Positions 35,476-45,117 of a stretch of DNA of 64,000 nt are shown here, in pieces (positions within the stretch are counted from its first letter, which is position 1; each line of letters opens with the position of its first letter). Position numbers and translations under genes: made by a program. Where the stretch lies: positions 2,108,001 to 2,172,000 of the forward strand of contig NZ_CCBB010000001.1 in NCBI RefSeq assembly GCF_000613185.1, given 5' to 3'. This stretch comes from Mycolicibacterium cosmeticum. GTDB lineage: Bacteria; Actinomycetota; Actinomycetes; Mycobacteriales; Mycobacteriaceae. The notes beneath the pieces are model-generated. The model was not told the origin of the DNA. It did not search any database and worked only from the letters and a program-made list of their open reading frames with translations.

Positions 35476-36486
35476 GTGTCACAGGACTTGACCGATCTCC
35501 AGCTCTTGCACGAGCTGGAGCCCGTGGTCGAAAAGCAGATCAACCGGCATCTGTCCATGCGCAAGGACTGGAATCCGCACGACTACATCCCGTGGTCGGA
35601 CGGTAAGAACTTTTACGCCTTGGGCGGCGAAGAATGGCATCCCGAGCAGTCGAAGCTGTCCGAGGTCGCCCGCATCGCGATGGTCACCAACCTGCTGACC
35701 GAGGACAACCTGCCCTCGTATCACCGTGAGATCGCGATGAACTTCACCATGGACGGCCCGTGGGGCTTTTGGGTGAACCGCTGGACCGCCGAGGAGAACC
35801 GGCACGGCATCGCGCTGCGCGACTATCTGTTGGTGACCCGCGCCATCGACCCCATCGAACTCGAGGAGCTGCGCGTCGAGCAGGTCACCCGTGGCTTCTC
35901 CCCCGGGCAGAACCAGCAGGGTGGCGACGAGCTGTTCGCCGAGAGCCTGTTCGACTCCGTCATCTACGTGACGTTCCAGGAACTGGCCACCCGAGTCAGC
36001 CACCGCAACACCGGCAAGGCCTGCAACGAGCCCATCGCCGATCAGCTGCTCGGCCGCATCTCGGCCGACGAGAACCTGCACATGATCTTCTACCGGGACG
36101 TGTCGGCCGCCGGCCTGGACATCGCCCCCAACCAGGCGATGAAGTCGCTGCACAAGGTGCTGACCAACTTCAAGATGCCCGGCTACACGATTCCGGACTT
36201 CCGCCGCAAGGCCGTCGTCATCGCCACCGGCGGTGTCTACGACCCGCGTATCCACCTCGACGACATCGTGATGCCGGTGCTCAAGAAGTGGCGCATCTTC
36301 GAGCGTGAGGACTTCACCGGCGAGGGCGCCAAGCTGCGCGACGAGATCGGCAAGCACGTCGAGGAGCTCGAGGAGACCTGCGTGAAGTTCGAGATCGCCA
36401 AGGAGCGTCGCCTGGAGCGCGAGCGCAAGGTCGCCGAGAAGAAGGCGATGAAGAACCTTCTGGTCAGCTCCTCCGCGGCCGGATGA
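35476..36486 (+). CDS. desA1: Acyl-[acyl-carrier-protein] desaturase DesA1
   Basis: The 336-residue soluble diiron desaturase introduces double bonds into acyl-ACP for mycolic acid synthesis. Visible iron ligands are in ENRHG (EExxH-type) and DENLHM, together with RWTAEENRHGIALRDYL. The GTG at 35476 follows GGGAG and gives MSQDLTDLQLLHELEP, matching the start of mycobacterial DesA1. Its stop overlaps the dus gene start (ATGA). Confidence 0.93.
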   Translation: MSQDLTDLQLLHELEPVVEKQINRHLSMRKDWNPHDYIPWSDGKNFYALGGEEWHPEQSKLSEVARIAMVTNLLTEDNLPSYHREIAMNFTMDGPWGFWVNRWTAEENRHGIALRDYLLVTRAIDPIELEELRVEQVTRGFSPGQNQQGGDELFAESLFDSVIYVTFQELATRVSHRNTGKACNEPIADQLLGRISADENLHMIFYRDVSAAGLDIAPNQAMKSLHKVLTNFKMPGYTIPDFRRKAVVIATGGVYDPRIHLDDIVMPVLKKWRIFEREDFTGEGAKLRDEIGKHVEELEETCVKFEIAKERRLERERKVAEKKAMKNLLVSSSAAG

Positions 36487-37661
36487 CCCTGACCGCCGTT
36501 CAACCGCTTCCGACCCGGTCCGCAGCTTTGCGGATCGGGTCGATCGCGTTGCACAGCCCCGTCGTGCTGGCCCCGATGGCCGGCGTCACCAACGTCGCGT
36601 TCCGCACGCTGTGCCGCGAACTGGAGCTGGCCCGCGCAGGTACGGTGAGCGGGCTGTACGTCTGCGAGATGGTCACCGCGCGGGCGCTCGTCGAGCGCCA
36701 CCCGGTCACCCTGCACATGACCACCTTCGGCCCGACCGAGTCGCCGCGGTCGCTGCAGCTCTACACCGTCGACCCGGATACCACCTACGCCGCGGCCAAG
36801 ATGATCGTCGACGAGAACATGGCCGACCACATCGACATGAACTTCGGCTGCCCCGTGCCGAAGGTGACCCGGCGCGGCGGCGGCTCGGCCATCCCGTACA
36901 AGCGCCGGCTGTTCGGCAAGATCGTCGCGGCCGCGGTGCGCGCCACCGAAGGCACCGACATCCCGGTCACGGTGAAATTCCGCATCGGGATCGACGACGC
37001 CCACCACACCCACCTGGATGCCGGCCGGATCGCCGAACAGGAAGGCGCGGCGGCGGTGGCCCTGCACGCCCGCACCGCGGCCCAGCGTTATTCGGGTTCC
37101 GCCGACTGGAGCCAGATCGCCGCGCTCAAGCAGCACGTCACCTCGATCCCGGTGCTGGGCAACGGGGACATCTTCAACGCCGACGACGCGCTGGCCATGA
37201 TGGAGCAGACCGGCTGCGACGGTGTCGTCATCGGCCGCGGTTGCCTGGGCCGGCCCTGGTTGTTCGCCGAATTGTCGGCCGCATTCACCGGCCGGCCGGT
37301 CGCGACCCCGCCCACGCTCGGTGAGGTGGCCGACATCATGCGCCGGCACGGTGAGCTGCTGGCCGCCCACTTCGGCGAGGACAAGGGCATGCGCGATATG
37401 CGCAAGCACATCGCCTGGTACCTGCACGGATTCCCGGCCGGCGCCGACACCCGCCGGGCGCTGGCCCTGGTGAAGACCCTCGACGAGCTCGACGCCCTGC
37501 TGCGCCAGCTCGACGCGGACGTCCCGTTCCCTCCGCACGCCGCCGGTCCGCGCGGCAGGCAGGGCTCGCCGTCGTCGGTGACACTGCCCGAAGGCTGGCT
37601 CGACGATCCGGATGACGTCACCGTCCCCGAAGGGGCCGATGTGATGCATTCCGGCGGTTGA
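36483..37661 (+). CDS. dusB: tRNA-dihydrouridine synthase (DusB family)
   Basis: The 392-residue FMN enzyme reduces uridine to dihydrouridine in tRNA. It has the TIM-barrel start LAPMAGVTNVAFRT and the catalytic cysteine segment NFGCPVPKVTRRGGGSA, with HARTAAQRYSG further on. It is co-translated with desA1 through ATGA overlap, an arrangement conserved in mycobacteria (Rv0824c-Rv0823c by memory). Confidence 0.92.
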   Translation: MTLTAVQPLPTRSAALRIGSIALHSPVVLAPMAGVTNVAFRTLCRELELARAGTVSGLYVCEMVTARALVERHPVTLHMTTFGPTESPRSLQLYTVDPDTTYAAAKMIVDENMADHIDMNFGCPVPKVTRRGGGSAIPYKRRLFGKIVAAAVRATEGTDIPVTVKFRIGIDDAHHTHLDAGRIAEQEGAAAVALHARTAAQRYSGSADWSQIAALKQHVTSIPVLGNGDIFNADDALAMMEQTGCDGVVIGRGCLGRPWLFAELSAAFTGRPVATPPTLGEVADIMRRHGELLAAHFGEDKGMRDMRKHIAWYLHGFPAGADTRRALALVKTLDELDALLRQLDADVPFPPHAAGPRGRQGSPSSVTLPEGWLDDPDDVTVPEGADVMHSGG

Positions 37662-37885
37662 ATCGAAGCCCCCTGGATAGTTGCGTCCGAAACAAGATCG
37701 AGACGGCCTCGTCACATCTTCGGACTGGCTGGCGCTCGGGTTGTCTCAGTACGATGGGGACCCACTTGACCGCTTCCGGTTGGCGGAAGCGGGTGCCGGG
37801 CTGCTAGACAACAATGCAGCCCCCACGACCCCCGCGTGTGCAACGGCGCGCACGTCCCCGCGAAAGAGTCGAAGGCCGGTAGGAC

Positions 37886-39922
37886 ATGAGTGACGGCGAC
37901 AACGCCACTCCCGGTCTTTGGGGTCCCCCCGATCACACGCCGTCCACCCCGAGGCTTACCCGATCGACACCGCCGGCACCAGGCGCCGCGCCGTGGGAAC
38001 GCGCCCAGGGCGTGTTGCCGCCCGATCCCCGGCCCGACGCGGCGGGTACCGGCAACCACACCGACGGCGTGGCGGTCGCCGACCTCATCGCCAAACTTGC
38101 CAACGAATCCGGCTCCGGTGGCCGGCGGCGGCGCCGTGCCGACCCGGAAGCCGAACCCGAGCCGGCGCCGCCCGCCGAACCAGCGGTCGAGCACGTCGAA
38201 CCACCGGTCGCGGCCGAGGCACCCGAACCCCGCGACGAGTCCGGCGATTCCGACACCGAGGTCATGCACGTCGCCCCGGCGTTCGGATCCGGGTACGCGT
38301 CCGAGCTTCCGGACCTGGCGCTGTTCACCCATCCCGATCGGCCGACGCCGACCCTGCCCACCGCACCCGCAGCCCGGCGCAGGCACCCGCGGGTGCGCCT
38401 CATGGGCCGGGTCGCGGCGGCACTCATCGCGGTGTCCGCCCTGGTGCTGACCGGCGGCGCCTGGCAGTGGCAGTCGATGAAGAACAACAGCCTCAACAAG
38501 GTCTCGGCGCTGGACCTCAACTCCCGCGACATCATCGACCCCAACGCCCAGTTCGGTGACGAGAACTTCCTCATCGTCGGGGTGGACAGCCGCATCGGTG
38601 CCAACAGCGACATGGGCGCCGGCACCACCGACGACGCCGCCGGGGCGCGGTCGGACACGGTGATGCTGGTGAACATCCCGGCCAACCGCAAACGCGTGGT
38701 GGCGGTGTCCTTCCCGCGCGACCTGGCCATCACCCCCACCCAATGCCAGGCGTGGAACCCCGACACCGGGCAGTACGGCCCGGTGTACGACGAGGACACC
38801 GGTGAGTACGGGCCCGACGAGGTCTACACCGAGACCAAGTTGAACTCGGCCTACGCGTTCGGCGGCCCCAAGTGCCTGGTGAAGGTCATCCAGAAGCTGT
38901 CCGGCCTGTCGATCAACCGCTTCATGGCCGTCGACTTCGCCGGCTTCGCCAAGATGGTCGACGCGCTCGGCGGCGTGGAGGTGTGCAGCACCACCCCGCT
39001 GGAAGATTACGAACTCGGGACCGTGCTGGCCCACGCCGGACGGCAGATGGTCGACGGGCACACCGCGCTGCAGTACGTCCGTGCCCGCCAGGTCACCACG
39101 GAGGTCAACGGTGACTACGGCCGGATCAAACGCCAGCAACTGTTCCTGTCCTCGCTGCTGCGGTCGCTGATCTCCAAGGACACGTTCTTCTCGCTGAGCA
39201 AGCTCAACAACGTCGTCAACATGTTCATCCAGGACAGCTATGTCGACAACATCAGGACCAAGGACCTGGTCGACCTGGGCCAGTCCATCCAGGGCGTGAA
39301 CGCCGGGCGCATCAGCTTCATCACCGTGCCCACCACCGGCGTGACGGACGCCGACGGTAACGAGCCACCCCGAACCGACGACGTGCACGCCCTGTTCGAC
39401 GCGATCATCAACGACGACCCGCTGCCCGAGGAACGCAATCCGGACAACACGCCCGTGCCGCAGACCCCGGAGATGCCGGTGGGTCCGGCGGCGGTCGACG
39501 CCGAACTCGTCGACGCGGTGGCCACCGATCCCGGTTCGGTGACCGTGCGGGTGTCGAACTCCACCGGCGAGAACGGCCTGGCCGCCGACGCCGCCGCGGC
39601 GCTGCAGCAGCATGGCTTCAACGTCGACACCCCCGACGACTACCCCGGTCCGCTGGACGCGACGACGGTGTTCTTCGCGCCGGGCAACGAGCAGGCCGCC
39701 GCCACCGTGGCATCGTCGTTCGCCAACGCGACCATCGAGCGGGCCACCGGGCTGGGCGATGTGGTGCGGGTGGTGCTGGGCTCGGACTACCGCGCCGTCG
39801 CCCCGCCGTCGCCGAGCGGATCGGCGGTGAAGGTGCACCTGGTGCAGGGCACCGCGGCCGAGCCGACGCACCTGCCCGAGGACCTGACCGTCACCAACGC
39901 GGCCGACACCACCTGCGAATAG
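37886..39922 (+). CDS. LCP family ligase with LytR_C domain (Rv0822c-like)
   Basis: The 678-residue protein has a long cytoplasmic, acidic and disordered N-terminus (about 1-165), a transmembrane helix at about 170-192, an LCP domain (about 220-430; FLIVGVDSR, VSFPRDLAI, YGRIKRQQLFL) and a C-terminal LytR_C domain (about 540-640). It should transfer polyprenyl-linked glycan to peptidoglycan outside the cell. It is the second LCP protein in this window, after the one at 13421. There is a 224-base gap before it without a gene. Confidence 0.9.
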   Translation: MSDGDNATPGLWGPPDHTPSTPRLTRSTPPAPGAAPWERAQGVLPPDPRPDAAGTGNHTDGVAVADLIAKLANESGSGGRRRRRADPEAEPEPAPPAEPAVEHVEPPVAAEAPEPRDESGDSDTEVMHVAPAFGSGYASELPDLALFTHPDRPTPTLPTAPAARRRHPRVRLMGRVAAALIAVSALVLTGGAWQWQSMKNNSLNKVSALDLNSRDIIDPNAQFGDENFLIVGVDSRIGANSDMGAGTTDDAAGARSDTVMLVNIPANRKRVVAVSFPRDLAITPTQCQAWNPDTGQYGPVYDEDTGEYGPDEVYTETKLNSAYAFGGPKCLVKVIQKLSGLSINRFMAVDFAGFAKMVDALGGVEVCSTTPLEDYELGTVLAHAGRQMVDGHTALQYVRARQVTTEVNGDYGRIKRQQLFLSSLLRSLISKDTFFSLSKLNNVVNMFIQDSYVDNIRTKDLVDLGQSIQGVNAGRISFITVPTTGVTDADGNEPPRTDDVHALFDAIINDDPLPEERNPDNTPVPQTPEMPVGPAAVDAELVDAVATDPGSVTVRVSNSTGENGLAADAAAALQQHGFNVDTPDDYPGPLDATTVFFAPGNEQAAATVASSFANATIERATGLGDVVRVVLGSDYRAVAPPSPSGSAVKVHLVQGTAAEPTHLPEDLTVTNAADTTCE

Positions 39923-39994
39923 CCGCTGAGCGAAAGCCTCCGGCATTCATCGTTCGTTCACCTGCACCATCGTGACGATCCCGGCTCGCAACCG

Positions 39995-40000
39995 TAGGCT
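39995..40000 (+). promoter_or_regulatory. -10 hexamer of phoU (leaderless)
   Basis: TAGGCT lies 7 bases before the phoU ATG at 40008. Confidence 0.5.
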
Positions 40001-40007
40001 TTAACCC

Positions 40008-40673
40008 ATGCGTACCGCGTACCACGAGCAGCTGGACGGCCTCAACGATCGACTCGGCGAGATGTGCGGCCTGGCAGGTCAGGCCATGGAGCGCGCCACT
40101 CAGGCCCTGCTGCAAGCCGATCTGGTGTTGGCCGAGCAGGTCATCACCGATCACGAGCGCATCACCGAGGTCAGCAAGCTGGCCGAGGAGGAGGCTTTCG
40201 TCATCCTGGCGCTGCAGGCGCCGGTGGCCGGTGACTTGCGGGCGATCGTCAGTTCCATCCAGATCGTCGCCGATGTCGACCGGATGGGCGCGCTGGCCCT
40301 GCACGTCGCCAAGATCGCCCGCCGTCGGCACCCGCAGCACGCGCTGCCCGAAGAGGTGAACGGATACTTCGCCGAAATGGGGCGTGTCGCAGTCGAATTG
40401 GGCAACAGCGCGCAGGAGGTACTGCGCACACTGGATCCGCAGAAGGCCGCTCAGATCCGCGAAGAAGACGATGCGATGGACGATCTGCATCGCCACCTGT
40501 TCTCGGTCCTGATGGACAAGGAGTGGAAGCACGGCGTCACCGCGGCGGTCGACGTGACGCTGCTGAGCCGGTTCTACGAGCGCTTCGCCGACCACGCGGT
40601 CGAGGTGGCCCGCCGGGTGATCTTCCAGGTCACCGGTCAGCTGCCCGAGGACGACGACCTCGCCGCACGCTGA
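40008..40673 (+). CDS. phoU: Phosphate signalling protein PhoU (PhoY2-like)
   Basis: The 221-residue all-helical PhoU protein restrains the SenX3-RegX3 response and Pst uptake when phosphate is high. It has two PhoU three-helix repeats with the metal-binding DRMGALA and [15 protein letters not shown] motifs. It is separated from the pst operon by the MarR and dehydrogenase genes. A leaderless promoter precedes it. Confidence 0.93.
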   Translation: MRTAYHEQLDGLNDRLGEMCGLAGQAMERATQALLQADLVLAEQVITDHERITEVSKLAEEEAFVILALQAPVAGDLRAIVSSIQIVADVDRMGALALHVAKIARRRHPQHALPEEVNGYFAEMGRVAVELGNSAQEVLRTLDPQKAAQIREEDDAMDDLHRHLFSVLMDKEWKHGVTAAVDVTLLSRFYERFADHAVEVARRVIFQVTGQLPEDDDLAAR

Positions 40674-40682
40674 GGGCCGTCG

Positions 40683-41252
40683 CTACCCCCGGGGGGTCAT
40701 TCCCCGTCGCTGCGCTCGCCCCGGCCATTCCCCGTCGCTGCGCTCGCCCCCTGGAACGATCCGCACCCCGTCCTTGCGTGCGGCCAACAGGTCGCGCAGC
40801 ACTTTCTCCAGCACCTGCAGGTCCGCATTGCTGTAGCGCTGCAGGAATTCCCGAACGCCGCGGTCCATTTCGTCGTGCAGTTCGGCGTGCGCCGCGGTCA
40901 GCAGCTTTCCGTCGACGGTGAGCCCCAGCTGGATCTCCTTGCGGTTTCCCGGAACCGGTGAGCGCTGCACCAGACCGGCGTCCACCAGGCGCTGCACGTG
41001 TTTGGACACCGTGCCCTTGAGCTGACCCGACCGGGCGGCCAGCCCGACCAGGCTGGACGGCTCGTCGGCGATGGCGGCGAGCAGGTGCATCGACAACGTG
41101 GGCAGCCCGCGGATGACGGGCTCCAACCGCTTGGGGCAGCGCTGCACCATGAAATCGCGTTCCGGGTCACCATCCTCGCCGGTGTCGAACTTGTCCCCGA
41201 CCGCGCCGACCAGCGTGTTGACCGCGTCGATCAAGGCCGACTTGGTTTTCAT
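40683..41252 (-). CDS. MarR-family transcriptional regulator
   Basis: The 189-residue winged-helix regulator has its recognition segment at about 70-100 (RSGQLKGTVSKHVQRLVDAGLVQRS...GNRKEI). I chose the ATG at 41252, though one at 41261 is possible; both lie in or beside an operator palindrome. The C-terminus (GGERSDGEWPGRAQRRG) comes from two copies of a 25-base repeat and looks added on. It is divergent from the zinc-type dehydrogenase, which it probably controls. Confidence 0.85.
   Translation of the reverse strand: MKTKSALIDAVNTLVGAVGDKFDTGEDGDPERDFMVQRCPKRLEPVIRGLPTLSMHLLAAIADEPSSLVGLAARSGQLKGTVSKHVQRLVDAGLVQRSPVPGNRKEIQLGLTVDGKLLTAAHAELHDEMDRGVREFLQRYSNADLQVLEKVLRDLLAARKDGVRIVPGGERSDGEWPGRAQRRGMTPRG
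40698..40750. repeat. Two tandem copies of a 25-base repeat
   Basis: A 25-base unit occurs at 40698-40722 and 40726-40750 (28-base period); its core is CCCCGTCGCTGCGCTCGCCC. A 21-base core is also found at 1941-1961 in mceB. In both places it reads as GERSDG at or near the protein C-terminus on the minus strand. Confidence 0.85.
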
Positions 41253-41260
41253 GGAAACCA
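41243..41260. promoter_or_regulatory. MarR operator over its own start
   Basis: TGGTTTTCATGGAAACCA is a near-perfect 18-base palindrome covering the MarR start codon. It shares GTTTYCAT/ATGGAAAC arms with the larger palindrome at 41291-41321. Confidence 0.7.
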
Positions 41261-41290
41261 TATTGCCATCCGCGGCGCGTCGCCGTACAT

Positions 41291-41321
41291 TGTTTCCATA
41301 GAAACGATTTCTATGGAAACA
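41291..41321. promoter_or_regulatory. MarR operator upstream of the dehydrogenase
   Basis: The 14-base arm TGTTTCCATAGAAA is followed by CGA and its exact reverse complement. It ends 9 bases before the dehydrogenase ATG and overlaps the Shine-Dalgarno AGGAG, so binding should block expression. Confidence 0.8.
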
Positions 41322-41330
41322 GGAGTTCGG

Positions 41331-42305
41331 ATGAAAGCCGCCGTCGTCACCGAATGGGGCCAGGTGCCCGTCTACACCGAGTTCGCCGAGCCCGAAGCCG
41401 GCGACGGGACGGTCGTCGCGGCCGTCGAGGCCTCGGCGCTGACCAACCTCACCCGCGGCATCGTCTCGGGACAGCACTACGCCAGCAAGGAGATTCAGTT
41501 ACCGGCGATTCCCGGGGTGGACGGCGTGGTCCGGCTCCCCGACGGTCGCCGGGTCTATGCCAGCGTGATCGGAGCGCACGGATTGATGGCCGAGCGCGCC
41601 GCGATCAACGCCGAGGGCACCTTCGAGGTGCCCGACGGCGTCGACTCCGTCACCGCCGCAGCCGTTCCCAACCCCGGGATGTCGGCGTGGATGGCACTGC
41701 AGCACGGCGCCGCACTGCAGCCGGGCCAGCATGTGCTGGTGCTCGGCGCCACCGGTGTCACCGGTGCGACCGCCGTCCAGGTGGCCAAGTCGCTGTTCGG
41801 CGCGGGCCGGGTGGTGGTGGCCGGCCGCGACACCGCTCGCCTGGACTGGTTGGGCACCGTCGGCGCCGACGAGGCCATCGCCATGCGCGAAGAAGACCTC
41901 GCCGCCCGCGTGGCCGCCCTGCACACCGAGCGGCCGTTCGACGCCGTGCTGGACTACCTGTGGGGCGAACCGGCGGCCACCGTGCTGCGGGCCCTGGCCG
42001 GCAGCCATCCGTCCACGCACTATCACCCGACTCGCTGGGTGCAGATCGGCTCCATGGCCGGACCGGATATCACGTTGCCCGCCGGCCTGCTGCGGGGCAC
42101 GGCGATCACGTTGTCCGGCATCGGTTTCGGCAGTGTCCCGCCCGACGTACTGGGCCGCGCCCGCACGGAGGCCCTGCCGCTGCTGCTGGACATGGTGGCC
42201 GACGGCCGGCTGCACCTGGGCACCACGGCCCGGCCGCTGGCGGAGGTGGCCGAAGTCTGGACCGCCGCCGAGCCGTCCGGTACCCGGGTGGTGCTGGTGC
42301 CGTAG
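41331..42305 (+). CDS. Zinc-type/quinone oxidoreductase (MDR family)
   Basis: The 324-residue medium-chain dehydrogenase/reductase has an N-terminal GroES-like part and a nucleotide motif VLVLGATGVTGATAVQVAK at about 135-153. The zinc-binding cysteines of alcohol dehydrogenases are not evident, so a quinone oxidoreductase type is more likely. I chose the ATG at 41331, preceded by AGGAG. It is convergent with pstB across a 10-base palindrome (CGGCTAGCCG, 42306-42315) and is probably repressed by the divergent MarR protein. Confidence 0.85.
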   Translation: MKAAVVTEWGQVPVYTEFAEPEAGDGTVVAAVEASALTNLTRGIVSGQHYASKEIQLPAIPGVDGVVRLPDGRRVYASVIGAHGLMAERAAINAEGTFEVPDGVDSVTAAAVPNPGMSAWMALQHGAALQPGQHVLVLGATGVTGATAVQVAKSLFGAGRVVVAGRDTARLDWLGTVGADEAIAMREEDLAARVAALHTERPFDAVLDYLWGEPAATVLRALAGSHPSTHYHPTRWVQIGSMAGPDITLPAGLLRGTAITLSGIGFGSVPPDVLGRARTEALPLLLDMVADGRLHLGTTARPLAEVAEVWTAAEPSGTRVVLVP

Positions 42306-42308
42306 CGG

Positions 42309-43085
42309 CTAGCCGAAGCGGCCGGAGATGTAGTCCTCGGTGGCCTTCTGCGTCGGGTTGGAGAAGATCTTCTCGGTGTCGTCGATCTCGATCAGCTTGC
42401 CGGGCTTACCCGTCGCCTCGAGGTTGAAGAACGCGGTCTGATCGCTGACCCGGGCGGCCTGCTGCATGTTGTGCGTGACGATCACGATGGTGAAGTCCTG
42501 CTTGAGTTCCGCGATCAGATCCTCGATGGCCAGCGTCGAGATCGGGTCCAGGGCCGAGCAGGGCTCGTCCATCAGCAGCACGTCGGGTTGCACGGCGATG
42601 GCCCGGGCGATACACAGCCGCTGCTGCTGACCGCCGGACAGGCCGCCACCGGGCTTGTCGAGGCGGTCCTTCACCTCGTTCCACAGGTTGGCGCCCTTGA
42701 GCGAGCGCTCGGCGACCTCGTCGAGGGTCTTCTTGTTGCGCACGCCCTGCAGCTTCAGGCCGGCCACCACATTGTCGCGAATCGACATGGTGGGGAACGG
42801 GTTCGGCCGCTGGAACACCATGCCGATGGTCTTGCGCACACCGACCGGGTCCACTCCGGCCCCGTAGATGTCCTCCCCGTCGAGCAGCACCGAGCCCTCG
42901 ACACGGGCACCCGGAATGACCTCGTGCATGCGATTGAGGGTGCGCAGCACGGTCGACTTGCCGCAGCCGGACGGCCCGATGAAGGCCATCACGCTGCGCG
43001 GCTGCACCGACAGTGAGACGTTGGAGACCGCGTGGAACGCGCCGTAATAGATGTTGACGTCTTTGAGATCAAGCCGTTTTGCCAT
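42309..43085 (-). CDS. pstB: Phosphate ABC transporter ATP-binding protein PstB
   Basis: The 258-residue ATPase shows Walker A (GPSGCGKST), signature [14 protein letters not shown] and Walker B with DEPCSALDP. It powers high-affinity phosphate uptake together with PstA/PstC. It is the last gene of the pstSCAB operon. Confidence 0.95.
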   Translation of the reverse strand: MAKRLDLKDVNIYYGAFHAVSNVSLSVQPRSVMAFIGPSGCGKSTVLRTLNRMHEVIPGARVEGSVLLDGEDIYGAGVDPVGVRKTIGMVFQRPNPFPTMSIRDNVVAGLKLQGVRNKKTLDEVAERSLKGANLWNEVKDRLDKPGGGLSGGQQQRLCIARAIAVQPDVLLMDEPCSALDPISTLAIEDLIAELKQDFTIVIVTHNMQQAARVSDQTAFFNLEATGKPGKLIEIDDTEKIFSNPTQKATEDYISGRFG

Positions 43086-43103
43086 GACGAGCTCCTAAAC
43101 CTA

Positions 43104-44018
43104 CTAAACCTTCTTGGGGGCAAAGATTTTGGCGACGAACCGGGCGCCGATGTTGAGCACCGCGACCAGCAGGATCAGCGTGAGGGCCGCTCCCCAGAGC
43201 CGGTCGGTGGGCACCGGGTTGGCCCCCGCACCGGCGGAGATCTGGTCGTACATCATGCCGGGCAGCGAGCCCATGAAACCGCCGAACATGTCGAAGTTCA
43301 TCGCCTGCGCGTACCCGACCAGGATGAGCAGCGGTGCCGTCTCACCCATCACCCGGGCCAGCGCCAGCATGATGCCGGTGACGATGCCCGACAGCGCCGT
43401 CGGGATGACGATGCGCATGATGGTCTTCCATTTCGGCACGCCCAGTGCGTAACTGGCCTCGCGCAGGTCCATCGGGACGATGCGCAGCATCTCCTCGGTG
43501 GCGCGCACGATCACCGGGATCATCAGCAGCACCAGCGCCAGCGACACGGCGAAACCGGATCGCTCGAACCCCAGCGTGGCCACCCAGAGCGCGTAGATGA
43601 ACAGTGCCGCGACGATGGACGGCACACCGGTGAGGATGTCCACCATGAACGTGGTGACCCTGCCGAGCCGGGTGCCGCCGCCGTACTCGACCAGGTAGAC
43701 CGCCACCAACACCCCGATCGGGATGGAGATCAGCGAGCACACCAGCCCTTGCAACAGGGTGCCGACGATCGCGTGGTACACGCCGCCGCCCGCGGTGAAC
43801 GTCGTCATGCCGGCCTGCGAGTTGGTGAACCACACCGGCGAGGTGATCGCCTTGAAACCCTTGACGACCACCGAGTACAGCACCCACGCCAGCGGCACCA
43901 GGGCCACCAGCACCGACGCCGTCACCAGCACCGTCGCGATGTTGTTGGTCAGCTTCCGGCGGGCACTGACGCCCTGGAAGACCGGCGCCTTGACCGGCTG
44001 CTCGAGCGTGGAGGTCAT
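43104..44018 (-). CDS. pstA: Phosphate ABC transporter permease PstA
   Basis: The 304-residue membrane permease has six hydrophobic segments and the EAA-like loop near [15 protein letters not shown]. Its ATG overlaps the pstC stop (ATGA). It forms the phosphate channel with PstC. Confidence 0.95.
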   Translation of the reverse strand: MTSTLEQPVKAPVFQGVSARRKLTNNIATVLVTASVLVALVPLAWVLYSVVVKGFKAITSPVWFTNSQAGMTTFTAGGGVYHAIVGTLLQGLVCSLISIPIGVLVAVYLVEYGGGTRLGRVTTFMVDILTGVPSIVAALFIYALWVATLGFERSGFAVSLALVLLMIPVIVRATEEMLRIVPMDLREASYALGVPKWKTIMRIVIPTALSGIVTGIMLALARVMGETAPLLILVGYAQAMNFDMFGGFMGSLPGMMYDQISAGAGANPVPTDRLWGAALTLILLVAVLNIGARFVAKIFAPKKV

Positions 44019-45070
44019 TTGGCGCCCCTTCCGGCAACCACGGCGCGGGCCAGTGAGTTCACGATGAAGGTCAGGATGAACAGCACCAGGCCGGCCGCGA
44101 TGTAGGCGCCCGCCTTGTACTGGTCGTTGAATTCGCTTGCGGTGGCCGCGATCTTGCTGGCGAACGTGTAGCCACCGTCGAACAGCGACCACCCAAACGC
44201 GGTCTGCGTACCGCGCAGGATGATCAGCAGCGCGATGGTCTCGCCGAGCGCACGGCCGAGGCCGAGCATGGCGCCGCTGATGTAGCCGGACAGGCCGAAC
44301 GGCAGCACGGTGGTGCGCACCACCTCCCAGCGGGTGGCGCCCAGCGCCAGCGCCGCCTCGATCTGGCCGCGCGGCGTCTGGATGAACACCTCGCGGGTGA
44401 CCGCGGTGATGATGGGCAGGATCATCACCGCGAGCACGATGCCGGCGGTGAAGATGGTGCCGCCGCCGGCCACCGACGCCGTTCCGGTCTTGAACAGGAA
44501 CAGCCAGTCCAGGTTCTTGTTGAGCCACACGGCCAGCGGTTTGAGCACGGGGGCCAGCACGTACAGGCCCCACACGCCGTAGACGATGGAGGGCACCGCA
44601 GCCAGCAGGTCCACCAGGTAGGCCAGCGGGCCGCGCACTCGCTTGCCGGCGTACTGCGTGAGGAAGATCGCGATGCCCAGCGCCACCGGCATCGCCAGCA
44701 CCAGCGCGAAGACCGAGACGAACACCGTCACCTGCAGCAGGTCGAAGATGCCGAAGTGCATCGCCGACGTGTCGGTGGTGATCCAGTTGCCGCCGTAGGT
44801 GAAGAAGTTCTCCTCGTTGCGGGTCAGCGCCGGGACTGCCCGCCACAGGAGGAACACCCCGATCGCCGCGATGAGCGCGACGATCAGGATGCCCGAACCT
44901 TCTGCCAGACCGCGGAAGATGCGGTCTCCCAAGCGCACTTTCGCGCCCTTGGAGGGGTTGGTGGAGATGGGCTCCGGCTCAGGGATGGGCGAGGCGAGTA
45001 CCTCGCCCGATCCCGCATCGGCTGGATTAGGTGTCGTCACTGTTATCCCGTCAGGGACCTGTTTGGTCAT
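44015..45070 (-). CDS. pstC: Phosphate ABC transporter permease PstC
   Basis: The 351-residue permease has an extended N-terminal cytoplasmic region and about six hydrophobic segments, with the ABC permease loop [14 protein letters not shown]. It follows pstS after a 47-base gap. Confidence 0.95.
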   Translation of the reverse strand: MTKQVPDGITVTTPNPADAGSGEVLASPIPEPEPISTNPSKGAKVRLGDRIFRGLAEGSGILIVALIAAIGVFLLWRAVPALTRNEENFFTYGGNWITTDTSAMHFGIFDLLQVTVFVSVFALVLAMPVALGIAIFLTQYAGKRVRGPLAYLVDLLAAVPSIVYGVWGLYVLAPVLKPLAVWLNKNLDWLFLFKTGTASVAGGGTIFTAGIVLAVMILPIITAVTREVFIQTPRGQIEAALALGATRWEVVRTTVLPFGLSGYISGAMLGLGRALGETIALLIILRGTQTAFGWSLFDGGYTFASKIAATASEFNDQYKAGAYIAAGLVLFILTFIVNSLARAVVAGRGAK

Positions 45071-45117
45071 CGGTCCGCAAGTCCATCCTCACCAAAATGG
45101 CTGTTGTCCGCCAGCCG

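Noticed and set aside
37712..39946. Very long open frame on the minus strand (over 700 codons)
   Set aside because: It is antisense to the LCP gene and its product is low-complexity, as expected from high-GC shadow frames.
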